A stretch of 12,047 bases of DNA from Solirubrobacterales bacterium (GTDB taxonomy: Bacteria > Actinomycetota > Thermoleophilia > Solirubrobacterales > Solirubrobacteraceae), in assembly GCA_015655225.1 (NCBI GenBank), contig JAATFK010000427.1:1-12047 (forward strand). Direction: 5' to 3'. A model generated the notes under the pieces. It was not told the DNA's origin. It saw nothing but the letters and a program-made list of their open reading frames with translations, and did not search any database. Below, piece by piece: positions 5,860 to 12,047 of this stretch; positions within the stretch are counted from its first letter, which is position 1, and each line of letters opens with the position of its first letter. A program made the translations under genes and the position numbers.

Positions 5860-6845
5860 GCGCTGTCGACGGCCGAGCTGGTCGTTCGGGAATCGGCGAG
5901 CAGGGCGGCGCCGATCGCGCCGCCGAGGTCGCCGAGCGCCGCCAGCTCGACCGCGGGCGGCCGCGTGTCGGCGAAGATGTGCGGCTGCATCGCTCTTCTG
6001 ATGCGCGCCGCGTAGGGCTCGCCGAGCCGCAGGCCGAGGCCGCCGCCGATCACGACCGCCTCGACGTCGAGCAGGTTGACGGCCGAGGCGACGCCGGCGC
6101 CGAGCGCCTCGATCGCCTCGTCGATCAGCTCGATCGCCATCTCGTCGCCGTGGTCGAGCGCGCGCGCCCAGATGCCGCTCGTGAGGCGCGTGCGGCCGTG
6201 CTTCTCCATCAGCTCGAAGAGGTCGGTGTTGTTGCCTCTTCTGAGCCGCCGGCGGGCGCGGCCCTCCATCGCGAGGCGACCGGCGTAGGCCTCCATGCAC
6301 CCGCGGCGGCCGCAGGGGCACTGGGCGCCGTCGATGTGGACGACCATGTGGCCGATCTCGCCGGCGGCGCCGCGGCCGAGCCACGGTCTGCCGTCGAGGT
6401 AGATGCCGCCGCCGACGCCGGTGCCCCAGAAGACGCCGAGCAGCGATCTGTAGGGACGGCCGGAGCCGAGGTGGAACTCGGCGTCGGTCGCGACCTGGAC
6501 GTCGTTGCCGATCGCGACCGAGGTGCCGATCAGCTCCGACAGCGTCTTCACGAGCGGGAACGGCTCGATCCAGTCCGGCAGGTTGCGGGCGTTGCCGACC
6601 GTGCCGAGTCTGCCGTCGACCTCGCCGGGGGAGCCGACGCCGACGCCTTCGAGTGCGCGCGTCTCGACGTCCGCGGCGGTCGCGGCCTCGTGCAGCGCGC
6701 CCGCCATCGCTCTCGTCACGTCCGCCGGGCCGCCGCTCGTGGGCGTCGGGTGGCGGGCCTGGCCCAGGACGCTGTTGTCGTCGTCGACGACGACCGCCTG
6801 GATCTTCGTCCCGCCGAGATCGATCCCACCGCGCAAGCTCGCCAT
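5856..6845 (-). CDS. ROK-family sugar kinase (glucokinase-like)
   Basis: A 329-residue ATP-dependent sugar kinase of the ROK family, likely phosphorylating glucose or a related hexose in the cytoplasm. Seen are the phosphate-binding DLGGTK (9-14), the segment GNDVQ (113-117) with the presumed catalytic base Asp115 (most relatives read ENDAN here), GTGVGGGI (141-148), and the ROK zinc site formed by His166 in GEIGHMV and the cysteines of CPCGRRGC (176-183). A second glycine-rich phosphate motif, VVIGGGLG (264-271), is present too. The gene follows the isomerase gene by ten bases on the same strand, and both are probably cotranscribed. No Shine-Dalgarno precedes the ATG. Eight of its 28 arginines use AGA and none AGG, unlike the isomerase beside it. 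Glucose as substrate is inferred. Confidence 0.92.
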   Translation of the reverse strand: MASLRGGIDLGGTKIQAVVVDDDNSVLGQARHPTPTSGGPADVTRAMAGALHEAATAADVETRALEGVGVGSPGEVDGRLGTVGNARNLPDWIEPFPLVKTLSELIGTSVAIGNDVQVATDAEFHLGSGRPYRSLLGVFWGTGVGGGIYLDGRPWLGRGAAGEIGHMVVHIDGAQCPCGRRGCMEAYAGRLAMEGRARRRLRRGNNTDLFELMEKHGRTRLTSGIWARALDHGDEMAIELIDEAIEALGAGVASAVNLLDVEAVVIGGGLGLRLGEPYAARIRRAMQPHIFADTRPPAVELAALGDLGGAIGAALLADSRTTSSAVDSA

Positions 6846-6852
6846 CCAAGGG

Positions 6853-6858
6853 AGCCTA
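6853..6858 (-). promoter_or_regulatory. TAnnnT box overlapping the rpiA stop, possible leaderless start of the sugar kinase
   Basis: TAGGCT, whose first three bases are the stop codon of the isomerase gene, lies seven bases before the kinase ATG. The spacing is that of a leaderless promoter, and the kinase lacks a Shine-Dalgarno. It could let the kinase be expressed apart from the isomerase. One six-base match in a short gap may be chance. Confidence 0.25.
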
Positions 6859-7536
6859 GTGGAGCGTGCGGCTAGCTCGCGGACGGATGCGGCGGTGCTC
6901 GACGCCGTCCGGCCATCCCACCAGCACGTCGTGCACGAGCGCCGGCGCGAACAGGCCGTGGGCGAGCACGCCGGGGACCGCGGCGAGCCGCGCGACGAGC
7001 GCCTCGGGCGTCTCGAAGGCGCCGTGGAAGTCGGCCAGGACGCCGCCGTCGGGCGTGCCGGCGGCGTCGCGCAGACGGGCCGCGGGGCCGAGCGCGCTCA
7101 GCGTCGCCGCGAGCCCGAACCCCTCCAGCTCCAGCGGCACCGGCGCGACCAGCTCCGCGACCGGCTTGTCGGAGGAGACGATCACGACGAAGCGCTCGGC
7201 CGCCGCCGCGACGATCTTCTCGCGCAGGTGCGCGCCGCCGCCGCCCTTCACGAGCCAGCCGTCGGGCGCGACCTGGTCGGCGCCGTCGATCGCGACGTCC
7301 AGCCGGTCGAGCACCGTGAACGGCTCGACCGCGAGGCCGAGGGCGGTCGCCGCCGCCTCGGTGCGCGGCGACGTCGCGACGCAGCGGATCGAGAGCTTGC
7401 GCGCGGCCAGCGCGGGGAGGAGGTAGGCGACGGTCGAGCCGGTGCCGAGGCCGACGCGCGTGTGGTCCTCCACCAGCAGCGCCGCCGCCTCGGCGGCCGC
7501 GCGCTTCTCCTGCTCGAGCTGGTCGATCACGGCCAC
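6856..7536 (-). CDS. rpiA: Ribose-5-phosphate isomerase A
   Basis: A 226-residue enzyme interconverting ribose 5-phosphate and ribulose 5-phosphate in the pentose phosphate pathway. The family landmarks are in order: GLGTGST (29-35, phosphate loop), TSPRTEAAA (55-63), DGADQ (84-88; usually DGADE, but both catalytic aspartates, Asp84 and Asp87, are kept), KGGGGAHLREK (97-107) with the catalytic Lys97 and Glu106, SSDK (121-124), and GVLAHGLF (189-196; usually GVVxxGLF). Length is typical. The start is GTG at 7536; no Shine-Dalgarno is visible, but TACTGT lies seven bases upstream. No AGA codon was noticed. It heads a two-gene unit with the sugar kinase and is divergent from the glycosyltransferase at 7596. 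Several positions differ from the consensus, but the active site looks intact. Confidence 0.93.
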   Translation of the reverse strand: MAVIDQLEQEKRAAAEAAALLVEDHTRVGLGTGSTVAYLLPALAARKLSIRCVATSPRTEAAATALGLAVEPFTVLDRLDVAIDGADQVAPDGWLVKGGGGAHLREKIVAAAAERFVVIVSSDKPVAELVAPVPLELEGFGLAATLSALGPAARLRDAAGTPDGGVLADFHGAFETPEALVARLAAVPGVLAHGLFAPALVHDVLVGWPDGVEHRRIRPRASRTLH

Positions 7537-7595
7537 GAGCGGGACAGTAGCCGCTGCGGCGGCGGGTCGTGACGACGACCGCTATACATCCGCGC
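7537..7595. promoter_or_regulatory. Bidirectional promoter, both sides apparently leaderless
   Basis: This 59-base gap must serve two divergent genes. On the minus strand TACTGT (7544-7549) is followed by seven bases and the GTG of rpiA. On the plus strand TATACA (7583-7588) is followed by seven bases and the ATG at 7596. Neither gene has a Shine-Dalgarno, and neither box has a clear -35. GTCGT-G-ACGAC (7566-7576) is a small inverted repeat between the boxes. The symmetry supports leaderless transcription of both genes. Confidence 0.5.
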
Positions 7596-8768
7596 ATGAC
7601 CTCCCCGCCGCCGCGCGTCCTGGTGCTGAGCGCCGCGATCGGCGAGGGGCACGACCTGCCGGCGCGCCAGCTCGCCGGCGACCTGCTGACGCGCCGACCC
7701 GACGCCGTCGTCCCGATCGTGGATGGGCTCCAGGCCATGGGCGGCCTGCTGGAGCGGGTGATCATGGGCGGCTCGTCGTTCGACACCGCGCTCGGCAACC
7801 AGCTCTTCGACGTCGGCTACGCGCTCGCGTTCCACGTCGCGCCGACGCGCCGCTTCACGAACCGCATGATGGAGCTGCTGGGCGCGCGCGGGCTGCTGGC
7901 GGCGATCGCGCGCGAGCGACCCGACGCGATCGTCTCGACCTACCCCGGGACGACCGAGGTGCTCGGCCGGCTGCGGACGCGCGGCTCGCTCGCGGTCCCG
8001 GTCGTCTCCGCGATCACCGACCTGGCGGCGTTGCGGACGTGGGCGCACCCCGGCGTCGACCTGCACCTCGTGACGCATCCCGAGTCGGTCGCGGAGGTGC
8101 GCGCGATCGCCGGGCCGCGCACGCGCGTCGTCGTCGCGCGCGGGCTCGACGACCCCCGCTTCGCCGCGCCGCCCTCGCGCGAGGAGGCGCGGCGCACGCT
8201 CGAGCTGCCTCCGGGCGCGCGGATCGTGGTCGTCTCCGGCGGCGGCTGGGGCGTCGGCGACCTGGCCGGGGCGGTCGACGCGGCGCTCGCGCTCGCGGGG
8301 ACGTTCGTCGTCGTGATGTGCGGGCGCAACGAGCAGCTGCGCGACCGCATCGGGCTGCGCTTCGGCCACGATCCGCGCGTGCGGCCGATCGGCTTCACGA
8401 CGCGGGTCCCCGACCTCTTCGCCGCCGCCGACGCGCTCGTGCACTCGACCGCCGGGCTGACGGTGCTGGAGGCGACCGTCGTCGGCTGCCCGGTGATCTC
8501 CTACGGCTGGGGACGCGGCCACATCCGCGCGAACAACCGCGGTTACGCCGAGCACGGGATCGCCGCCGTCGCGCGCACGCGGCCGGAGCTGACGGCGGCG
8601 CTGAGAGCGGCGCTCAGACGGCGCGGCTCACCCGACCCGGCGTACGCGCGGCTCCCGCTCGCCGCCGACGTCGTCCTCGACCTGCTCGCCGAGCGGGCCG
8701 CCGGTGGGCGCGGCGGGCGGGCCGTCGGGCTCCTCGGCGGGGATGCGGTGGCCGGCGACCGCGCCTGA
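7596..8768 (+). CDS. MGDG synthase/UgtP-like processive glycosyltransferase (GT28 fold)
   Basis: A 390-residue GT-B glycosyltransferase, probably adding hexose to a membrane lipid acceptor at the cytoplasmic face. The N-terminal domain resembles the MGDG-synthase group: VLVLSAAIGEGHDLPARQLA (8-27), with GEGH where relatives read G(N/A)GH, followed by PDAIVSTYPGTTEVL (109-123) and AITDLAALRTWAHPGVDLHLVTHPES (139-164). The C-terminal nucleotide-sugar domain, MurG-like, contains VVVSGGGWGVGD (211-222), IGFTTRVPDLFAAADALV (265-282), and the STAGLTVLEA loop (284-293) that normally binds the donor. ATG 7596 is preferred over the in-frame GTG at 7569 because TATACA stands seven bases before it and the family begins close to this point. 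The last 46 residues are encoded in a 141-base overlap with the convergent transporter gene. Donor and acceptor are unknown; a diacylglycerol acceptor is inference. Confidence 0.85.
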   Translation: MTSPPPRVLVLSAAIGEGHDLPARQLAGDLLTRRPDAVVPIVDGLQAMGGLLERVIMGGSSFDTALGNQLFDVGYALAFHVAPTRRFTNRMMELLGARGLLAAIARERPDAIVSTYPGTTEVLGRLRTRGSLAVPVVSAITDLAALRTWAHPGVDLHLVTHPESVAEVRAIAGPRTRVVVARGLDDPRFAAPPSREEARRTLELPPGARIVVVSGGGWGVGDLAGAVDAALALAGTFVVVMCGRNEQLRDRIGLRFGHDPRVRPIGFTTRVPDLFAAADALVHSTAGLTVLEATVVGCPVISYGWGRGHIRANNRGYAEHGIAAVARTRPELTAALRAALRRRGSPDPAYARLPLAADVVLDLLAERAAGGRGGRAVGLLGGDAVAGDRA

Positions 8769-9581
8769 GGAGCCGAGCACCGCCGCGCCGCCGCCGACGA
8801 CGAGGACCGCCGCGCCCAGCAGGACGCCGTGCAGCGGCGTGTCGTGCCACGACTCGCCGAGCGCGAGCGGTCCCGCGATCACCGGGACGACGGCCTGCGC
8901 GGAGAGCACGACGGAGGAGACGCGGCTCGCGGCGAGCTGCTGGAGCGCGCTCATCTCGGCCGTCAGCGCGATCAGCGCCGCGAGGCCCGCGCCCGCCAGC
9001 CAGCCCAGCAGCGGGAGCCAGTCGTGGCGCGTGGAGGCGTCGGCGATCAGCTTCAGCGCGATCGCCGCCCAGGCGTCGCCGGCCGCCGCGCCGAGGACGC
9101 GCAGGCGCGGGTCGTGCACCCGCCGGCGCAGCACGAAGGGCGCCAGCGCGGCCGCGCCGATCACCGCGAGCAGCACCGCGGCCGCGGGGCTCCCGACCGA
9201 CTTCGAGCTCTGTGACGGGGCCATCAGCGCGACCGCCGTGACGCCGACGATCACGAGCGTGACGCCCACCAGCTCGGTGCGACCCGGGCGCTCGTGCAGC
9301 CACGTCGTCGACAGCGCCAGCAGCAGGACGAGCCCGAGCGCCAACGTCGGCTGCACGACCGTGATCGGCGCGAGCGTCAGCGCCACGATCTGCAACAGCG
9401 CGCCGGTCGCCGCGAGCGCGGTCCCGGCGACCCAGCGGGGCCGGCGCACGAGCCGTCTCAGCAGCGCGACCTGGAGCTGGGCGCCGTCGCTGTCGTCACG
9501 CGCCTCGAGCGCCTGGACGATGTACGCGCCCTCGTAGCAGCAGGCCGCGACCACGGCGACCCCGAAGCCCGCGATCAGCAT
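8628..9581 (-). CDS. DMT/NIPA-like multi-pass membrane transporter
   Basis: An integral membrane protein of 317 residues with about nine hydrophobic segments, roughly 1-20, 50-70, 76-93, 103-121, 132-150, 164-181, 189-206, 221-240 and 250-270. The repeated pattern VVQPTLALGLVLLLALSTTWLHERPGRTELVGVTLVIVGV (75-114) and SSVVLSAQAVVPVIAGPLALGESW (222-245) is that of drug/metabolite transporters, where each half ends in a 'GE' helix plus a G-rich helix. NIPA-type magnesium transporters share this fold and are an alternative. ATG 9581 is chosen because the first helix begins at once; the longer frame up to 9737 adds low-complexity sequence and would overlap the deacetylase start. AGGCGG seven bases upstream is a weak Shine-Dalgarno. 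The polar tail from about 271 lies in the overlap with the glycosyltransferase. Substrate unknown. Confidence 0.8.
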   Translation of the reverse strand: MLIAGFGVAVVAACCYEGAYIVQALEARDDSDGAQLQVALLRRLVRRPRWVAGTALAATGALLQIVALTLAPITVVQPTLALGLVLLLALSTTWLHERPGRTELVGVTLVIVGVTAVALMAPSQSSKSVGSPAAAVLLAVIGAAALAPFVLRRRVHDPRLRVLGAAAGDAWAAIALKLIADASTRHDWLPLLGWLAGAGLAALIALTAEMSALQQLAASRVSSVVLSAQAVVPVIAGPLALGESWHDTPLHGVLLGAAVLVVGGGAAVLGSSGAVAGHRIPAEEPDGPPAAPTGGPLGEQVEDDVGGEREPRVRRVG

Positions 9582-9678
9582 CGCCGCGCCGCCTGGCAGG
9601 ATGGCTCGCGTGCGACCCGTCCCGAGAGCCGCGGCCGCGTTGGGCGGGGGAGGAGCGCTCGCGGCGGCCGCGTAGTCG

Positions 9679-10437
9679 GTGCCGGCGCTCGCGCCGCTCG
9701 TGCCGTCACTGTCGCGCTCCCTGCGGATCCCGCGCACGCTCGGGGAGTTGGCGGCGGCCGGGGCGGGGGCGCGGTGGGAGGCAGACCGGGCGGGCGCGCG
9801 GGGTGAGGCGGCCGGGCCGGAGCCGTGGCTGGAGGCGGGCGTCGCGGGGCCGCGGGCGGCGGCGGTCGGCGCGGTCGCGCTGACGTTCGACGACGGTCCC
9901 CATCCGGAGGGGACGCCGGCGGTCCTCGACGCGCTCGCGGCGGCCGGGGCGCGAGCGACCTTCTTCCTCGTCGGCGAGCAGGTGCGGCGCTGGCCGGCGC
10001 TGGCGCGCGCGATCGTCGCCGGCGGCCACGCGGTCGCGCTGCACGGCGACCGCCACCGGCTGCTGCTGCGGGTCCCGCCCCGGGCGCTCGCCCGCGACCT
10101 CGACCGCGGCTGGCGGGAGATCGAGGCGGCGACGGGGGTCGCGCCGACGCTCTACCGCGCGCCCTACGGGATCTTCAGCCTCACCGCGCTCGCACTCGCG
10201 CGGGAGCGCGGCTGGACGCCGCTGATGTGGTCGCGCTGGGGCCGCGACTGGGCCGCGCGCGCGATGCCGGCGGGGATCGCTGCGACGGTCAGCGAGCGGG
10301 TCGCGCCGGGCGACGTGCTGCTGCTCCACGACGCCGACCACTACAGCGCTCCCGGGTCGTGGCGGCGGACGGCGGCGGCGTTGCCGCTCGTGCTCGACGC
10401 GCTCGCGCGCGGCGGGGTGCGGAGCATCGCGCTCTGA
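9679..10437 (+). CDS. Polysaccharide deacetylase (NodB / CE4 family)
   Basis: A 252-residue metal-dependent deacetylase likely acting on N- or O-acetyl groups of an envelope polysaccharide. Catalytic motifs are complete: TFDDGP (69-74, with metal-binding Asp72), the HxxxH pair His122 and His126 in LHGDRH, RAPYG (160-164), RD-W at 189-191, and LLLHD (214-218) carrying the last-motif His. The N-terminal 60 residues are an Ala/Arg/Gly-rich stretch without a clear signal peptide or membrane helix, so export is uncertain. The frame is closed upstream by TAG at 9673-9675, making GTG 9679 the first possible start; a later GTG (for example 9700) could be the real one, since no ribosome binding site decides it. 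It is divergent from the transporter gene and convergent with the epimerase, 24 bases away. Confidence 0.88.
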   Translation: MPALAPLVPSLSRSLRIPRTLGELAAAGAGARWEADRAGARGEAAGPEPWLEAGVAGPRAAAVGAVALTFDDGPHPEGTPAVLDALAAAGARATFFLVGEQVRRWPALARAIVAGGHAVALHGDRHRLLLRVPPRALARDLDRGWREIEAATGVAPTLYRAPYGIFSLTALALARERGWTPLMWSRWGRDWAARAMPAGIAATVSERVAPGDVLLLHDADHYSAPGSWRRTAAALPLVLDALARGGVRSIAL

Positions 10438-10461
10438 TCTCCACGGGTTCCGGGCTCGGGG

Positions 10462-11667
10462 CTAGGCGCGGGCGCCCGCGCGGCGGCGGGCGTTGTACGC
10501 GACCGCCGCGGAGGTGAGCGCGCCGACGATCAGCGCGGCGAGGAGGACCGTCAGCGCGACGTGGTCGCGGACGAAGTCCCCGACCGAGGCGAACCACGGG
10601 TCGGGCGGCGTCAGCAGTCCGAGCAGCAGCCCGAGCAGGACGAAGGTCGCCGGTCGCTTCCACTCGCGCAGGCGGGCGGCGGTGGAGTTCGGGTCGGTCG
10701 CGTAGCGGACGGGGGCGGGGGCCACAGGCACGGCCACCGTCACTGGAGCCTCCACAGCGCTCTCCGCCGCGTAGTGCTCCCGATGCCACGCGACATACCG
10801 CGCAAGCCCCTCGGCGAACGGCGTCTCGGCGCGCCAGCCCAGCTCCCGCTCGGCCCGCTCGCCGGAGATCTCGGCGCCTCTGAAGTCGCCGGCGCGGCCG
10901 TCGACCTCGACGATCTCCACGTTGCCGACGACCTCGCGGACGCGGTCGGCGATCGCCCGGATCGTCACGTCCTCGGTGCCGACGAGGTTGTAGGTGCGGT
11001 CGGCGGCGACCGGCGCGAGCCCGCGCACGATCCCCTCGGCGAGGTCCTCGACGTAGACGAAGCGGCGCGACTGCAGGCCGCCGCCGGCGACCGTCAGCGG
11101 CTCCCCGGCGAGCGCCTTGCGGACGAAGATCGGCACGACCGCCGCCGGCCGCGCGCGCGGGCCGTAGGGGATCCCGAAGCGCAGGATCGTGCTCTCGACC
11201 TGGTACAGCTCGCGGTAGGAGCGGCAGTACAGCTCGCCCGCGAGCTTCGTCGCGGTGTAGAGGTGCGCCGGCGGCACGAGCGCGGTGTCCTCGTCCACGT
11301 GGTCGGCGACCACGTCGGAGTAGACCCAGATCGTCGAGGCGTAGACGACCCGCCCGACCTCGGCACGGCGCGCGCCCTCCAGCACCGCGGCGGTCCCGCG
11401 CGCGTTCAGCCGCTCGGAGGCGACCGGATCGTCCTTCACCTCGCCCACGTCGGCGGCGGCCGCGAGGTGGAGCACGGCGTCGCAGCCGGCGGACGCGCGG
11501 GCCATCGTCTCCACGTCGCAGATGTCGCCCAGCGCGGTCTCCACGTCGTCGCGGTACGGCGAGGGCCGCACGTCGAGGATCCGCGGCTCGTGGCCGGCGG
11601 CCACGAGGCGGTCGACGACGTGCGAGCCGATGAAGCCACTGCCACCAGTCACGAGAACGCGGCTCAC
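10462..11667 (-). CDS. NAD-dependent NDP-sugar epimerase/dehydratase with C-terminal membrane anchor
   Basis: A 401-residue extended short-chain dehydrogenase/reductase. The Rossmann motif is TGGSGFIGSH (7-16); Asp32 in ILDVR suggests NAD. HLAAAADV (67-74) and the catalytic residues Ser111/Thr112, Tyr137 and Lys141 in YTATK follow. LRFGIPYGPR (162-171) and RRFVYVEDLA (201-210) are typical of UDP-glucose 4-epimerase relatives. The catalytic domain ends near 300. An Ala/Val/Pro-rich linker (300-325) and two hydrophobic segments (about 339-354 and 371-391) then follow, with Arg/Lys before the first and after the second, predicting a hairpin with both ends and the enzyme in the cytoplasm. The start is GTG at 11667, inside a GTGA overlap with the aminotransferase stop, with GGAGGAG six bases upstream; a longer frame is rejected for this reason. 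The pair probably makes a modified sugar for a surface glycan. Confidence 0.93.
   Translation of the reverse strand: MSRVLVTGGSGFIGSHVVDRLVAAGHEPRILDVRPSPYRDDVETALGDICDVETMARASAGCDAVLHLAAAADVGEVKDDPVASERLNARGTAAVLEGARRAEVGRVVYASTIWVYSDVVADHVDEDTALVPPAHLYTATKLAGELYCRSYRELYQVESTILRFGIPYGPRARPAAVVPIFVRKALAGEPLTVAGGGLQSRRFVYVEDLAEGIVRGLAPVAADRTYNLVGTEDVTIRAIADRVREVVGNVEIVEVDGRAGDFRGAEISGERAERELGWRAETPFAEGLARYVAWHREHYAAESAVEAPVTVAVPVAPAPVRYATDPNSTAARLREWKRPATFVLLGLLLGLLTPPDPWFASVGDFVRDHVALTVLLAALIVGALTSAAVAYNARRRAGARA
10466..10481. repeat. 16-bp perfect palindrome at the convergent gene junction
   Basis: GCGCGGGCGCCCGCGC reads the same on both strands. It lies in the last codons of the epimerase and about 29 bases past the deacetylase stop. 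It could form a short hairpin with a four-base loop in either transcript. There is no U-run on either side, so an intrinsic terminator of the usual kind is not supported. The codons it spans (Arg/Ala) alone make such strings likely. Confidence 0.3.
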
Positions 11668-12047
11668 GACGACTCCTCCGGGCGGTAGTAGAGGGGAACG
11701 CACCAATGGTGCTCGGCGACCCAGTCGGTGTTCGGCAGCTCGTCGCCGGTGCCCATGATGCGGTGGCACGGCTGGTCGTAGACCTTCCCGCTCGACTTCT
11801 CGATCGGGTCGAAGACGATGTACTTGTACAAGCCCGAGGTCATCCCGTCCGGAAGCTGAAGACGACCTGGATGGAGCACGTCGGGGTGGTCGCGCGCCGC
11901 GGCGTTCTTCCAGGCGACGATCTCGGGCATGCGCTCGGTCTGCAGCAGGCCCATCGCAGCAGTGAACTCGCTCATGCGGAAGTTCACGCCGGGCACGTCG
12001 TAGTCGGGATTGCCGTAGTCGTGGAAGGCGCGCGCGCAGCCGATCAG
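11664..12047 (-). CDS. DegT/DnrJ/EryC1-family sugar aminotransferase, N-terminus cut by window edge
   Basis: The C-terminal 127 residues of a PLP-dependent aminotransferase that converts keto sugars on nucleotide carriers to amino sugars. The visible start of the fragment, FHDYGNPDYDVPGVNFRMSEFTAAMGLLQTERM, matches the family's conserved GxNFRMSE-AA-G-QL-R segment, in which relatives fix substrate-contacting residues. GLYKYIVFD corresponds to the SxxHLYxI strand. The end, DELPNTDWVAEHHWCVPLYYRPEESS, resembles the usual CLPLYP-type C-terminus. The lysine that binds PLP lies upstream, beyond the window. The stop (TGA, 11664-11666) overlaps the epimerase GTG, so the two are translationally coupled and almost surely act in one NDP-sugar pathway. 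The gene is complete at its 3' end. Confidence 0.92.
   Translation of the reverse strand: MIGCARAFHDYGNPDYDVPGVNFRMSEFTAAMGLLQTERMPEIVAWKNAAARDHPDVLHPGRLQLPDGMTSGLYKYIVFDPIEKSSGKVYDQPCHRIMGTGDELPNTDWVAEHHWCVPLYYRPEESS

Noticed and set aside
4444..6849. A 801-codon open minus-strand frame
   Set aside because: Only its last 67 codons look like a protein; the rest is an Arg-rich shadow of the sugar kinase and propeller genes. I kept the small gene alone.
7569..7595. GTG 7569 as glycosyltransferase start
   Set aside because: It adds nine residues that include the TATACA box; the ATG at 7596 fits the promoter spacing and family start better.
9582..9737. N-terminal extension of the transporter to 9737
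   Set aside because: The added 52 residues are Ala/Pro/Gly low complexity and overlap the start of the divergent deacetylase; the first membrane helix begins right at the ATG at 9581.
10438..10461. Intrinsic terminator between deacetylase and epimerase
   Set aside because: The 24-base gap has no stem with a U-run on either strand; only the GC palindrome just beyond it was kept, at low confidence.
11668..11769. Upstream start for the epimerase at 11769
   Set aside because: The added residues are an Arg/His-rich shadow of the aminotransferase 3' end. The GTG at 11667 has an excellent GGAGGAG and sits just before the Rossmann motif.

Overview
The window is very GC-rich, with G or C at most third codon positions. 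It is packed end to end with genes: no gap exceeds about 160 bases. GTG starts, several starts that look leaderless, and a fusion of an NDP-sugar enzyme to membrane helices all suit a high-GC actinobacterium. A marked use of the arginine codon AGA alongside very high GC would fit the Thermoleophilia (Conexibacter/Solirubrobacter-like), but that placement is inference only. I see no tRNA, rRNA, CRISPR array, transposase or phage gene.

Left part (1-4317): an exporter island. A DHA2-type (EmrB/QacA) MFS pump, cut by the left edge, is divergent from an EntS-like MFS exporter across an AT-rich promoter region. The EntS-like gene runs tail to tail into a TetR-family regulator, and the two overlap by 91 bases. 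The regulator lies directly downstream of a second, complete DHA2 pump on the minus strand, so pump and regulator look like one autoregulated unit. Two inverted repeats sit in the pump's promoter region, and a 20-bp tandem duplication spans its stop codon.

Middle part (4444-7536): a 67-residue protein of unknown function is divergent from a secreted TolB/PD40-type beta-propeller protein. The propeller gene meets a ROK-family sugar kinase tail to tail, sharing a CTAG in which both stop codons lie. The kinase follows a ribose-5-phosphate isomerase A gene by ten bases, giving a small sugar-phosphate unit.

Right part (7596-12047): cell-envelope genes. These are a processive-type (MGDG synthase/UgtP-like) glycosyltransferase, a DMT/NIPA-like membrane transporter that overlaps it by 141 bases tail to tail, and a NodB-type polysaccharide deacetylase. 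At the right edge a DegT/DnrJ/EryC1 sugar aminotransferase (cut by the window end) is translationally coupled, through a GTGA overlap, to an SDR-type NDP-sugar epimerase with a C-terminal two-helix membrane anchor.

No gene here is a clear member of a wholly new system. The items most worth a second look are the membrane-anchored epimerase, the repeated TAnnnT-plus-6-to-8-base start pattern, the operator-like repeats around the TetR/pump unit, the 14-bp palindrome beside the small protein, and the uneven AGA use.
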